Positions 1 through 8,366 are shown, numbered from the stretch's first letter. The stretch is DNA of 64,000 nt from Kitasatospora sp. NA04385 (GCF_013364235.1 NZ_CP054919.1:4252701-4316700); one strand, 5' to 3'. Made by a program: numbers and translations. Notes: a model not told the origin generated them from the letters alone.

Positions 1-2003
1 CCCTGCGACTGCAGGGTGACCGGGAGCGGGCCGAGGTCGCGGTCGGGGAGGGTGAAGGCGAGCTCCAGTTCCGGCACCTCGGTGGGCTGACCGGTGGAGT
101 CGGTGAGCTTCAGGGTGACGGCGTTGGGGCCGGTGGCGACCGGGTTGACGGTGACGACCGCGGTGCCCTTGGCGTTGGCGGTGCGGCCGCCGGTGTCGTA
201 CGGGAGCTTCAGCTCCTCGGTCCGCCCCGGCACCGCCGAGGCTCCGGCGCTCGCGCCCGCGCCGGCCGGCGCGGGCGCGTCGGCGACGGCCTGGGCCACG
301 CGTCCGGGCGGGGAGTTGGTGAGCATGGTGGTGACCACCAGCACCAGCACCGCCACCGCGGTCTCCACCGCCACGCTGCGCCGCAGCCCGGCCCGGGCGG
401 GGAGCGGCGGCGGACCGCTCGCCCGGGCCCGGTCGCGCAGCGCCCGCTGCCGGGCGAGCTGGGCGGCCCGCTCCGGGTCGGCGCCCTCGGCGGCCCCGCC
501 GTTCCGGCCGTTCCCGCCGTTCCGGCCGTTCCGGCCGTTCCCGCCGTTACCGGCGTTCCCGGCCGGGGTGCTCGCGGCGGCCTTTGCGCCCACCGCCGCG
601 GCGCCCTCCTGCTGCTCCCGCTCCTCCCGGCCCTCGTCCGTGCCCGTGCCCGTGGCCGTGGCCGTAGCCACGGCCGCGGTCTCGTCGGCGCCGCGCAGCC
701 GGGCCGTCCAGGCGCGGGAGATCCAGGCGACGCCGAGCATCGCCGCCACGCAGCCGACCTTGATCAGCAGCAGCCGCCCGTACTCGGTGTCGACCAGCGC
801 GCTCCAGGAGCCGAGACCGCGCCAGGACTGGTAGACGCCGGTCACCACGAGCACCGCGACCAGCCAGAACGCCAGCTTGGAGAAGCGGTCGACGGCGGCG
901 GCGGGCAGGCCGTGGCGCAGGCCGACGACCAGGACGGCCAGGCCGCCGAGCCAGCCGGCCATCGCGAGCAGGTGCAGGGCGGCCAGCGGCAGCGCCAGCG
1001 GGACCTGGATGCCGACCGAGGAGTGGTCGGCACCGACCCAGGTCGCGGACAGCGCGAGCGCCAGGGCGAGCCCGGCCAGGCCGAGGCCGAGCCGGGTGTC
1101 GCGCTGCGGGCGCTCGGCGGCGGCCCGCTCCAGCCGGCGCAGCTCCGCCTCCTCCTCGTCCTCGGGTTCCGCCTCGGGCTCCGCGACGGCGGGGACGGCC
1201 TTGGGCTGCTGCATCCCCAACTGGCCGACCAGCAGCGACAGGAAGACGCCCGCGGCGGCGAGCAGCAGCAGCCGGGCGGCCAGCGCGGTGCCGATCCGCT
1301 CGTCCAGGGTGGCGCGCACCAGCGACAGGTCGAAGGACTGCCCGAGGCCGGTGCCGCGCTCGTACGGGCCGCGCAGCATCAGCACGGCCACGGTGGACAG
1401 CAGCAGCGCGATCCAGCCGGTCATCAGCAGCCGCTGCACGCCGCGCACGGACGCGCCGCCCGGCCACGCCACGATCACGAACGCGGCGGCGCCGGCCAGC
1501 AGCGCGAACGCGAGGTAGGCCACGGTGCGGGCGGTGCCGTAGGCGAAGGCGACCGCGCCGTCGGCCTTGGCGCCCTGCACGGCGGCGGCGTTCACCGAGG
1601 TGTCGGAGGGGGCGCCGACGGAGAAGGTGAAGGCGCCGCCGACGGGGTGGGAGTCCTCCGAGACGGCCCGCCAGGCCACCGTGTAGGTGCCGTTGGCGAG
1701 GTTCGGGCGCAGCGCCACCCGGGCGGTGGCGGCCTTGCCGTCGACGTGCTCGGGCTTGCCGTCGTCGACCGGGTTGCCCTGCGGGTCGAGCACCCGCACC
1801 GAGTCCGCGGCCAGCGACACGCCCTCGCTGAAGGTCAGCGTGACCGCGGCGGGCGCGGTCGCCACCACCGAGCCCCGCGCCGGGTCGGTGCCCTCCAGGG
1901 TGGCGTGCGCGGACGCCGCCGTCGCCCCGCCGAGCACCAGTCCGAGCGCCGCCACCAGCACCGCCAGCAGCGCGCCGAGCCGCCGCCTCACCCCTGTCAC
2001 CAC
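1..2003 (-). CDS. CopC-CopD copper resistance fusion protein (3' end outside window)
   Basis: Membrane protein combining a periplasmic-type copper-binding CopC domain with a CopD multi-TM transporter domain; it probably handles copper import or resistance at the cell envelope. The GTG at 2003 follows a GAGGAGAGG ribosome site. A signal peptide ends at an alanine just before a histidine, the usual N-terminal Cu ligand of mature CopC. The CopC part (about residues 35-130) has the family's DSHPVGGAF-type segment. Hydrophobic helices follow, then a charged and Asn/Gly-rich cytoplasmic linker (NGGNGRNGRN-type, near 480-560). The C-terminal extracellular beta part resembles YtkA-like domains. The frame stays open to base 1, so the C-terminus is missing. 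First gene of the copper cluster when read rightwards, last in transcription order. Confidence 0.85.
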   Translation of the reverse strand, partial: MVTGVRRRLGALLAVLVAALGLVLGGATAASAHATLEGTDPARGSVVATAPAAVTLTFSEGVSLAADSVRVLDPQGNPVDDGKPEHVDGKAATARVALRPNLANGTYTVAWRAVSEDSHPVGGAFTFSVGAPSDTSVNAAAVQGAKADGAVAFAYGTARTVAYLAFALLAGAAAFVIVAWPGGASVRGVQRLLMTGWIALLLSTVAVLMLRGPYERGTGLGQSFDLSLVRATLDERIGTALAARLLLLAAAGVFLSLLVGQLGMQQPKAVPAVAEPEAEPEDEEEAELRRLERAAAERPQRDTRLGLGLAGLALALALSATWVGADHSSVGIQVPLALPLAALHLLAMAGWLGGLAVLVVGLRHGLPAAAVDRFSKLAFWLVAVLVVTGVYQSWRGLGSWSALVDTEYGRLLLIKVGCVAAMLGVAWISRAWTARLRGADETAAVATATATGTGTDEGREEREQQEGAAAVGAKAAASTPAGNAGNGGNGRNGRNGGNGRNGGAAEGADPERAAQLARQRALRDRARASGPPPLPARAGLRRSVAVETAVAVLVLVVTTMLTNSPPGRVAQAVADAPAPAGAGASAGASAVPGRTEELKLPYDTGGRTANAKGTAVVTVNPVATGPNAVTLKLTDSTGQPTEVPELELAFTLPDRDLGPLPVTLQSQ

Positions 2004-2033
2004 GTGCGTGCCTCTCCTCGTCGCCATCGCCGA

Positions 2034-2513
2034 TCAGCTACCCGGACGGTACGTCAGCGGTTTCACCGGAACCTTGACCACGACCCGGCCCGCCTTGGCG
2101 AACTGCAGGTCCAGCTCCAACTCGTCGCCCAGCGCGGGCTGCGCGGCCCAGTCCATGATCATCAGGTGCGCGCCGCCGCGGGCCAGGTCGAGCGTGCCGC
2201 CGGCCGGCACGTCCATCTCGTCGACCTGCTCCATCGAGGTGTCGGTCGAACGGTGCATGGTCACCGACCCGGCGGCCGGGCTGCTCACGCCGAGCAGGGT
2301 GTCCGCGCCGCCGGCGTTGCGGACCGTCAGGTAGCCCGCGCCCATCCCGCCGGGCGTCGCGGGCAGCGGTATGTACGGGTCCGCGACGGTCAGCCGCGGC
2401 GCGCCGCCGGGGCCGCCGCCGGACTGGTGCGCCACCGCGCCCGCGCCGACCGCGAGCGCGGCCGCCAGCCCCGCCCCGAGCAGCGCGGAGCGCCGGAACG
2501 ACCGGCTGCTCAC
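2034..2513 (-). CDS. PCuAC-type periplasmic copper chaperone
   Basis: 159-aa exported protein of the PCuAC (DUF461) family, which carries Cu(I) to cytochrome oxidase or other cuproproteins outside the membrane. An Ala-rich signal segment covers residues 8-30. The copper motif H(M)X10MX21HXM is visible: MHRSTDTSMEQ, then GGAHLMIM about 20 residues later. The GTG start at 2513 overlaps the stop of the upstream SCO1-like gene in a GTGA arrangement (2510-2513), so the two are translationally coupled. PCuAC and SCO1 act together in CuA-site assembly in other bacteria, which fits the gene order. Confidence 0.9.
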   Translation of the reverse strand: MSSRSFRRSALLGAGLAAALAVGAGAVAHQSGGGPGGAPRLTVADPYIPLPATPGGMGAGYLTVRNAGGADTLLGVSSPAAGSVTMHRSTDTSMEQVDEMDVPAGGTLDLARGGAHLMIMDWAAQPALGDELELDLQFAKAGRVVVKVPVKPLTYRPGS

Positions 2514-3190
2514 ACCGCCACCCCGTCCGCCATCAGCTCCAGGTCGTGCCGGTAGACGTCGATCGAGGTGCCCGCCATGTACAGCAGGTGCGCCTTGTCG
2601 TCGGTGGGCAGGAACGCCAGCACCTGCGCGCCGTGGGTGGAGGTGACCGCGCCCTTGTCGTCGACCACCGGGTCCTCGACCGCGATGCCCAGCGGCTTGG
2701 CGGCGGCCTTCACCTTCGCCAGGTCGCCGGTCATGCCGATGAAGTCCTTGCCCATCGAGTCCAGCCAGGTCCGCAGCACCTGCGGGGTGTCCCGCTCCGG
2801 GTCGGTGGAGACGAACACGACCGCCAGCTTCTCCCGCTGCGCGGGGGTCAGCTTCGACATCGCGACGCCGATGTCGCCCATCGTGGTCGGGCAGACGTCC
2901 GGGCAGCTGGTGTAGCCGAAGAACAGCAGCACCGTCTTGCCCGCGGTCTTCGCCCGCAGGTCGTACGGCTGCCCGGAGGTGTCGTTCAGCACCAGGTCCG
3001 GCTTCTCGAAGTTCTTGCTCAGCACCGTGCCCCGGTACTGGCTGGTCGACGCCTTCTTGCTGACCTTCGCCGCCCCGGTGCTCTCCCCGCCGCCACCGGA
3101 CGAGGAGCAGGCGGACAGCGCGAGCGAGGCGCCGAGGACGAGGGCGGCGGCGGTCAGCAGCCGGGGACGGGGGCGGTGGAGGGAGGCCAA
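2510..3190 (-). CDS. SCO1/SenC family lipoprotein
   Basis: 226-aa thioredoxin-fold copper-binding lipoprotein involved in cytochrome c oxidase CuA assembly or thiol redox at the membrane. The N-terminus is a lipoprotein signal with lipobox LSAC near residue 27, followed by a Ser/Gly linker. The copper motif CxxxC is present as SCPDVCPT, and the conserved distal His lies in the STHGAQ segment. The likely start is TTG at 3190 behind an AGGAAAG site. It precedes and overlaps the PCuAC gene by 4 bp. A C-rich leader (3191-3335) separates it from the YcnI gene. Confidence 0.9.
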   Translation of the reverse strand: MASLHRPRPRLLTAAALVLGASLALSACSSSGGGGESTGAAKVSKKASTSQYRGTVLSKNFEKPDLVLNDTSGQPYDLRAKTAGKTVLLFFGYTSCPDVCPTTMGDIGVAMSKLTPAQREKLAVVFVSTDPERDTPQVLRTWLDSMGKDFIGMTGDLAKVKAAAKPLGIAVEDPVVDDKGAVTSTHGAQVLAFLPTDDKAHLLYMAGTSIDVYRHDLELMADGVAV

Positions 3191-3335
3191 GGGACTTTCC
3201 TGTTCGTGCGGGGAGCGCGGGAGCGTGGGAGTACGGGGAGCTCGCGGGAGCAGCGCGGGTGCGGGAAGTGCGAGAGGTGCGGGAGGTGCGGGAGGTGCGC
3301 CGGGACGGGGCGCGCGGCCCCGTCCCGGCGGCGGG

Positions 3336-4070
3336 TCAGGACTGGCCGGAGCGGCGGCGCAGCCCGGCGACGCCCAGCGCGGCGCCGACCACGCCGACCA
3401 CGATGCCGACCACGCCCAGCGTGCGGGCCGTCGAGTCGGAGCCCTTCGGGGCGGCCGCGGCGCTCTCCTGCTTGCCGGTGGAGTCCGTCGAGTGCTGGTC
3501 GGCGGCGGCCGAGGGGGCGGCCGCGGCGGCCTTGGTCAGCTTCAGCGTCGGGGCGGGCTTGGCCGGCTCGGGCTGCCCGTCCTTGGCCTCCTCGATCCAG
3601 CGGACCACGTCGCCGTTGTCGTACGTCTGCAGCGCCTTGAAGGTCAGCTTGTCGGTGTCGGTCGGCAGGGCGCCGAGCGAGACCGAGAAGTCCTGGTACT
3701 GCCCGGGCGCGATCTTGGTGCCGTCGTTCGCGGTCCAGGTGATCTTCGTGACGGCCTCGGTGATCTGCTGGCCGTGCGAGTCCAGCGGCTTGTCGAGCTT
3801 CGACTTCTCCATCACGGCCGTCCAGCCCGGCACCGGCTGGGTGCGCACCGAGGCCATCGGGTGGTCCGCCGGCAGGTTGACTTCGACCTTCACGGTGGAG
3901 GCGGTGTCGCTCTCGTTCGGCACCCGGAACGCCACGGCGGTGTACCCGCCCTGCTGGGCGTTGCCCGACTGGACGGTCACGTGCGCGGCGGCCGGGACGG
4001 CGGACGCCAGCAGGGCGGCGCCGGCCAGCGCGAGCGCACCGAGGGAACGACGGGCGGAAAGCGAACGCAT
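3336..4070 (-). CDS. YcnI family copper-binding membrane-anchored protein (DUF1775)
   Basis: 244-aa exported protein. The ATG at 4070 follows an AGGAG site. A signal peptide ends in AAA just before HVTV, placing a histidine at the mature N-terminus; this is the known Cu(II) ligand of YcnI. The DUF1775 domain fills about residues 30-170, an Ala/Ser-rich spacer follows, and a C-terminal TM helix with basic tail (LRRRSG) anchors it. A longer upstream reading in the same frame crosses the neighbouring gene and was not used. YcnI, CopC/CopD, SCO1 and PCuAC together make a compact copper handling cluster. Confidence 0.9.
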   Translation of the reverse strand: MRSLSARRSLGALALAGAALLASAVPAAAHVTVQSGNAQQGGYTAVAFRVPNESDTASTVKVEVNLPADHPMASVRTQPVPGWTAVMEKSKLDKPLDSHGQQITEAVTKITWTANDGTKIAPGQYQDFSVSLGALPTDTDKLTFKALQTYDNGDVVRWIEEAKDGQPEPAKPAPTLKLTKAAAAAPSAAADQHSTDSTGKQESAAAAPKGSDSTARTLGVVGIVVGVVGAALGVAGLRRRSGQS

Positions 4071-4207
4071 CAGGGGACTCCTGAGGAAAGGGGGCCGCGC
4101 GGCAGTGCGCGTCGGCACGGGGTGAGGTGCGGGGACCCGTCCGGCCCGCTCACGTCGCGGGCACGGCGGCAGCGGTGCGCGCCCGGCCCCGGTCCTTCCC
4201 GGGCCGA

Positions 4208-4999
4208 TCAGCGCGCGAACGCCACCACGGGCGGGCCCCGGCGCAGCACGCAGTGCCGCAGCGCCGCCGCCACCGGCAGCGGCCAGTCCTCCGCGCGCCC
4301 GCCGCACCGGCGCGGCGCGGCCGGCCGCCCGGTGCCCAGCAGCAGCGCCGTCAGCAGCGCCACCGCGGTGCGCAGCGGGGCCGCCCACCCGCGGGCGGTC
4401 AGCGCCGTCGTCCGCACCAGCCGCCACAGCGCGGCCTCGCCGCGCCGCAGCCACCAGCCCGCGACCAGCGCCGCCGCCAGGTGGCCCAGCAGCATGCCGG
4501 TGGTGAGCCCCAGCCAGCCGGACGGGTGCGGCATCGCGGCCGCGACCACCGCCTGCGGGTCCAGGCCCGCGGCGCTCACCACCTGCTCCGGCGTGGTGTC
4601 CAGCGGGACGACGGTCAGCCCGTTGCCCGGGACGTCGTCGCACAGCAGCCGGCCCGCGACCACCGCCAGCGGGTCCGTGGAACCGGTTCCGGCCATCTGC
4701 GCGTGCGCCATCGGCGCACCGCCGCCCAGGCCGCCGCCGAGGAAGTGGAACAGCAGGTGCAGCCCCAGCTGCCCGGCGCCCAGCGCGGCCGCGATGGCCG
4801 CCAGCGAGCGCTCCCGCCCGCCGACCAGCGCCGCCGCCGCGCACACCGCCAGGAAGCCCAGCAGCAGCACGTCCGGCGCCACCGCGCCACCCGCCCGCGC
4901 GTGCCCGAAGGCCGCCACCAGGGTGCACACCAGCGCGAACGGCACCGCCCGCAGCAGCCGCAGGTCCCAGGCCGCCACCGGCACCCGGCGCGCGGGCAC
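4208..4999 (-). CDS. Conserved multi-TM membrane protein of the copper cluster
   Basis: 263-aa protein with about five to six hydrophobic segments, His-containing membrane stretches (LGLHLLFHFLGG) and a conserved-looking PHPSGWLGLTTGM segment. I do not recognise a named family. Its position directly upstream of YcnI on the same strand suggests a role in copper handling (inference). The start is uncertain: GTG at 4999 or 4984, neither with a clear ribosome site. In this frame a stop lies at 5122, and the segment between is an arginine-rich translation of a short GC-rich tandem repeat. Confidence 0.6.
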   Translation of the reverse strand: MPARRVPVAAWDLRLLRAVPFALVCTLVAAFGHARAGGAVAPDVLLLGFLAVCAAAALVGGRERSLAAIAAALGAGQLGLHLLFHFLGGGLGGGAPMAHAQMAGTGSTDPLAVVAGRLLCDDVPGNGLTVVPLDTTPEQVVSAAGLDPQAVVAAAMPHPSGWLGLTTGMLLGHLAAALVAGWWLRRGEAALWRLVRTTALTARGWAAPLRTAVALLTALLLGTGRPAAPRRCGGRAEDWPLPVAAALRHCVLRRGPPVVAFAR

Positions 5000-5353
5000 C
5001 CGGCGCGGGCGCGGCGGCGACCCGGCGCGCGAGCGCGGCGGCGACCCGGCGCGCGAGCGCGACGGCGCTCCGGCGGCCGGGCACGGCGGCGCCCCGGCGG
5101 GCGGCGGCGGTGGGGTCGGTCATGGCCGGGCCATCATCTCACCGCCTACACCCGGCTCCGGGGCAGGGGCGGCAACCCGCTCCGAATGGCGAGAAACCGA
5201 CCGGCGCACTCACCCGTCCGCGCGCTGATCGGCACACCCGACAGGACCAGTCCATCCGCCGAACGGGCGGGCTTCGCTCGTGCGGACGGTTCGCCGTGCG
5301 CGGCCGAGGAGATAGCTAGTTGTATGTGGAGCCGCAGCCAGGAGGGATCTCCC
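5000..5353. other. Intergenic region with short 24-bp tandem repeat
   Basis: No convincing gene. Bases 5021-5068 hold two near-identical copies of a 24-bp GC-rich unit beginning CCCGGCGCGC, preceded by a shorter degenerate copy at 4999-5020. The right half should carry promoters for the divergent genes. The AT-richer segment GATAGCTAGTTG at 5311-5322 is the only plausible -10 region for the plus-strand gene. Confidence 0.5.
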
Positions 5354-6031
5354 GTGGAAATCTGGTGGACTCTGCACCTCAAGCGCGACCCGGCCAGCGT
5401 GCCGCTCGCCCGCCGCATCCTGCTCGGCGCCATGGACTCCGCCGGAGTCGACCCGCAGGTCGCCTTCGACCTCGGCCTCGCCCTCACCGAGGCGTGCGCC
5501 AACGCCGTCGAGCACGCCGTGCCCGCCCACGCCGGGGACACCTTCCAGGTCACCGCCTCGCGCAGCGGCGACCTGCTGCGGATCGAGGTCGCCAACACCA
5601 GCCCGGCCGCGTCCGTGCCCGCGTCCTTGTTCGCGCCCGCGCCCGTCGCCGTCGCCGTCGCCGAGCGCCCCGGGGTGCGACCGACCGCGACGCGCCGCCC
5701 GGCCGCCGAGCGGCCCGCCCCGCGCTGTCGCACCCGCCGCGGCCGCGCCTCCGTCCCGGCCCGGGTGCTCACCGTCCGCCGTCCCGTCGCGGACCGGCCC
5801 GCCCCGTACGACACCCACGTGCTGCCCCCGCTGCCGTGCCCCGTCCCGCCGGGCCCCGCCGCCGACACCGTGCCCGACCTGGACGCCGAGTGCGGCCGCG
5901 GACTGTTCCTGATCCACGCCCTGGCCGACCACGTCCAGCTCCGCACCCACCCGCTGCGCGGCGCCACCGTCAGCTTCGACAAGCTGCTCACCCCCGGCCC
6001 CGCCGCCGCCCTGCTGCGCACCGCCTCCTGA
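5354..6031 (+). CDS. ATP-binding protein, RsbW-like anti-sigma factor kinase fold
   Basis: 225-aa HATPase_c protein of the RsbW/SpoIIAB type that is abundant in Streptomyces. Such proteins bind sigma factors or phosphorylate anti-anti-sigma factors. The GTG start at 5354 has GGAGGGA 7 bases upstream. The N box is clear (LTEACANAVEHA, about residues 45-56), and the C-terminal ATP lid has ECGRGLFLIHALAD. Between them sits an unusual Pro/Arg/Ala-rich insertion of roughly 80 residues (about 85-165) that separates the N box from the G2 region and is far longer than in ordinary RsbW proteins. The gene stands alone, with no adjacent sigma or anti-anti-sigma gene. Confidence 0.8.
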   Translation: MEIWWTLHLKRDPASVPLARRILLGAMDSAGVDPQVAFDLGLALTEACANAVEHAVPAHAGDTFQVTASRSGDLLRIEVANTSPAASVPASLFAPAPVAVAVAERPGVRPTATRRPAAERPAPRCRTRRGRASVPARVLTVRRPVADRPAPYDTHVLPPLPCPVPPGPAADTVPDLDAECGRGLFLIHALADHVQLRTHPLRGATVSFDKLLTPGPAAALLRTAS

Positions 6032-6180
6032 ACGGCCGACCGTAGTCTGCCGAACTGCCACGGTCCGCTGAACCGCCACGGGCCGCCCGTTCGTATCCGA
6101 CCCCATTTCGTCCCCTTTGACGCCCCGGCGCATCTCACGGTCCGAAATCCGCTGGCCACGCGTCCGGGAGCGCCGGTTAA

Positions 6181-6190
6181 GGTCTAGACC
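6181..6190. promoter_or_regulatory. GGTCTAGACC palindrome upstream of MFS gene (possible DasR/GntR site)
   Basis: Perfect 10-bp palindrome 17 bases upstream of the MFS start codon and just 5' of its GGAGGGG ribosome site. It matches the central ten bases of the published DasR responsive element (ACTGGTCTAGACCACT), but the outer bases do not match. An outer GCCGGT/ACCGGC pair extends the symmetry. The regulator assignment is inference. Confidence 0.4.
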
Positions 6191-6207
6191 GGCCACCGGA
6201 GGGGACC

Positions 6208-7446
6208 ATGACCACCACTGCCGCGGAGCCTGCCTCCGCCTCCCGTCGTGCGCTGTCCCGGATGGGCAACGCCTTGCAGGGGCGGGACTTCCGCCTCTGG
6301 TTCTACGGCCAGCTGACGTCCGCGTCCGGCGGTCTCGCGCAGGGCGTCGCGATGTCCTGGATGATCCTCGAACTCACCCACAACGCGGTCTGGCTGACGG
6401 TCCAGACGGCCTGCGCCTGGGGCCCGACGCTGCTCCTCGGCCCGTGGGCCGGAGCGCTGGTCGACCGCTCGGACCGGCGTCGGCTGCTGATGGTCACCCA
6501 GAGCCTGATGATGGCCATCGGCCTGTCCCTGGCCCTGATCGCCGCCTTCGGCGGGATCCGGCTGTGGGTGCTGCTGACGCTCTCCGCCTGCACCGGACTG
6601 ATCACCACCGTCGACTCCCCGGCCCGCCAGGTCTTCGTGGTCGACCTGGTCGGCGCCGGAGCGGTGGCCAGCGCCGTCGGACTCTGGGAGGTCGCGCTCA
6701 ACGCCTCCCGGGTGATCAGCCCCAGCATCGCCGGGGCGCTGCTCGCCACCAGCGGCGCCGCGTTCTGCTTCGCCTTCAACGCGCTCTCCTACACCGCCCC
6801 CATGGTCGCCCTGCTCAAGCTCCGCCCGGCCGGCGGCGGCCCGCGCCGCGCACCGGCCCGCGGCCCCAAGGCGAGCGCCCGCGAGGGACTCTCCTACGCC
6901 TGGCACTCGCCGCTCATCCGCGGCCTGCTGCCGATGTCCGCCGCCAGCGGCCTGATCTTCGCGATGGGACTCACCCTCCCGCCGTTGGTCAGCTACGCCC
7001 TGCACCGCGGCGGCGGCGGGTACGGCCTGCTGATGGCGGCCTTCGGCATCGGCGGCCTGCCCGGCGCCCTGCTGGCCGCCGCCTCCCCGGAGCCCACCCC
7101 GCGCCGGGTGCGCACCCTGGCCCTGGCCACCTCGGCCGCGATCCTGCTCACCGCACTCTCGCCGAACATCTACGTCGCCGTGATCGGCCTGGCCGCCGTC
7201 GGCCTCACCTCGATCTGGTTCATCGCCACCGCCAACACCCTGGCCCAGCTGCGCTCCGCCCCCGAGCTGCGCGGCCGGGTGATGTCCCTGTGGGGCAGCG
7301 CGATGACCGGCACCCTCCCGGTCACCGGCCTCGCCGTCACCTTCGTCTCCCAGCACGTCGACGCCCGGATCGGCTTCTCCCTCTCCGGCGCCGCCCTGCT
7401 CCTGGCCACCCTCGCGGCCTGGCGGGCCCTGCGCCCGACCACCTGA
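6208..7446 (+). CDS. MFS transporter
   Basis: 412-aa major facilitator protein of the MFS_3/enterobactin-exporter-like subgroup, probably an exporter of small molecules across the membrane. About ten to twelve hydrophobic segments are visible. The loop-2 motif appears as GALVDRSDRRRLLM and a second-half copy near ELRGRVMSLWG. The ATG at 6208 follows GGAGGGG. No cognate regulator is adjacent. The palindrome at 6181-6190 lies in its leader. Confidence 0.85.
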   Translation: MTTTAAEPASASRRALSRMGNALQGRDFRLWFYGQLTSASGGLAQGVAMSWMILELTHNAVWLTVQTACAWGPTLLLGPWAGALVDRSDRRRLLMVTQSLMMAIGLSLALIAAFGGIRLWVLLTLSACTGLITTVDSPARQVFVVDLVGAGAVASAVGLWEVALNASRVISPSIAGALLATSGAAFCFAFNALSYTAPMVALLKLRPAGGGPRRAPARGPKASAREGLSYAWHSPLIRGLLPMSAASGLIFAMGLTLPPLVSYALHRGGGGYGLLMAAFGIGGLPGALLAAASPEPTPRRVRTLALATSAAILLTALSPNIYVAVIGLAAVGLTSIWFIATANTLAQLRSAPELRGRVMSLWGSAMTGTLPVTGLAVTFVSQHVDARIGFSLSGAALLLATLAAWRALRPTT

Positions 7447-7559
7447 CCGGCGCCGCTCTCCGCCGCCTCGCTGCTCTGCCGTCCCTGCGCCCGCTGTGTT
7501 CGTTCCCGCGCCGTGCTGCGGGGTGGGACGGTCGCGGGGTGCGGCGCCGCGGGGTAGGA

Positions 7560-7605
7560 CGCCGCGGGGCGGGGCGGGGCGGGGCGGGTCGGGGCGGGGC
7601 GGGAC
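7560..7605. repeat. G-rich GGGGC tandem tract
   Basis: Eight or so consecutive GGGGC/GGGTC units on the plus strand, between the MFS gene and the YCII gene. Four or more G3-4 runs separated by single bases form a candidate G-quadruplex. The surrounding 7447-7689 interval has no gene that I can support. Confidence 0.6.
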
Positions 7606-7689
7606 GCCGGGATGTCGAGAACGCCTCCCCGGCTCCGACCTTGGTACGGAAGAGCGACACCGCCCGCCCGTACCGCGAGGAGCCCCGCC

Positions 7690-8085
7690 GTGACGTACAT
7701 GCTGCAGATGCACTTCAGCCAGGACGACACCCACGTCCCGCCGATCCCCACCTGGAGCCCCGAGGCCACCGCCGTCCACGTCGCCCACATGCGCCAGACG
7801 GTGGCCGACCTGACCGCCACCGGCGAACTGGTCGAGGCCCGCGGCCTGGCCATGCCCGACACCGCCCGCATCGTCCGCGCCACCGACGGGGCCCCCACCG
7901 TTACCGGCGGCCCGTTCCCGGACAGCAAGGAGTTCCTGTTCGGCTGGTGGCTGGTCGACTGCGCCGACGAGGCGCGGGCGGTCGAGATCGCCGCGCGGGT
8001 CTCTGCCGCGCCCGGGCACGACGGGAAGCCGATGAACATGCCGATCGAGGTGCGGGAGCTGATGTCGGAGCCCCCGGCGGAGTAG
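7690..8085 (+). CDS. YCII-related domain protein (DGPF family)
   Basis: 131-aa YCII-fold protein; such proteins are ferredoxin-like barrels, often encoded beside ECF sigma factors, with poorly known enzymatic roles. The GTG at 7690 has GAGGAG 7 bases upstream. The characteristic GGPFPDSKEFLFGWWLVD segment (about residues 76-93) matches the DGPF/YCII core. The longer reading from 7612 enters the GC-rich leader and is rejected. The stop codon at 8083-8085 is followed after one base by the 14-bp repeat array. Confidence 0.8.
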   Translation: MTYMLQMHFSQDDTHVPPIPTWSPEATAVHVAHMRQTVADLTATGELVEARGLAMPDTARIVRATDGAPTVTGGPFPDSKEFLFGWWLVDCADEARAVEIAARVSAAPGHDGKPMNMPIEVRELMSEPPAE

Positions 8086-8086
8086 T

Positions 8087-8366
8087 GATGACACGTCATT
8101 GGTGTGCGGGCATGGATGTTGCGGCATCAGTGTCGGCGCATCGATGTCGCGACATTGATGTCGGCGCATCTGTGGCGCGACATCGGTGATGGGGCATTCA
8201 TGACGCTGCACCGATGACGTGACATCGGTGTCGCAGCACCCATGCCGCAGCACCGATGTCGAAACACGGATGTCGCAGCGCGGATGCTGGGACATGGGTG
8301 ACGCGACACCGATGTTGGGGCACGGATGTCGGAACACCGATGCCAGAGCACCGGTGACAAAGCACC
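8087..8366. repeat. Array of 20 degenerate 14-bp palindromic direct repeats
   Basis: Twenty consecutive units of exactly 14 bp with no indel. Consensus is roughly GATGTCGCGACACC, whose centre TGTCGCGACA is self-complementary. Columns 3-4 (TG) are invariant in all 20 units, as is column 11 (C); column 12 (A) fails only in unit 14 (8269-8282). The six central bases vary freely. Each unit is therefore a TG-N6-CA inverted repeat. The array fills the space between the YCII stop codon and the next small gene. There are no spacers, so it is not a CRISPR. All reading frames through it are by-products of the repeat. Confidence 0.9.

Noticed and set aside
3336-5123. 595-aa minus-strand reading joining YcnI to an upstream Arg/Ala-rich segment
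   Set aside because: The upstream part is antisense-type GC translation crossing the membrane protein gene; YcnI has its own signal peptide and ribosome site at 4070.
8127-8360. Minus-strand reading frame with repeated RHRC/HRC residues
   Set aside because: It is the translation of the 14-bp repeat array, which has no stops in several frames; no ribosome site and no protein-like composition.
8087-8366. CRISPR array
   Set aside because: 14-bp units are contiguous with no spacers, and no cas genes are present.
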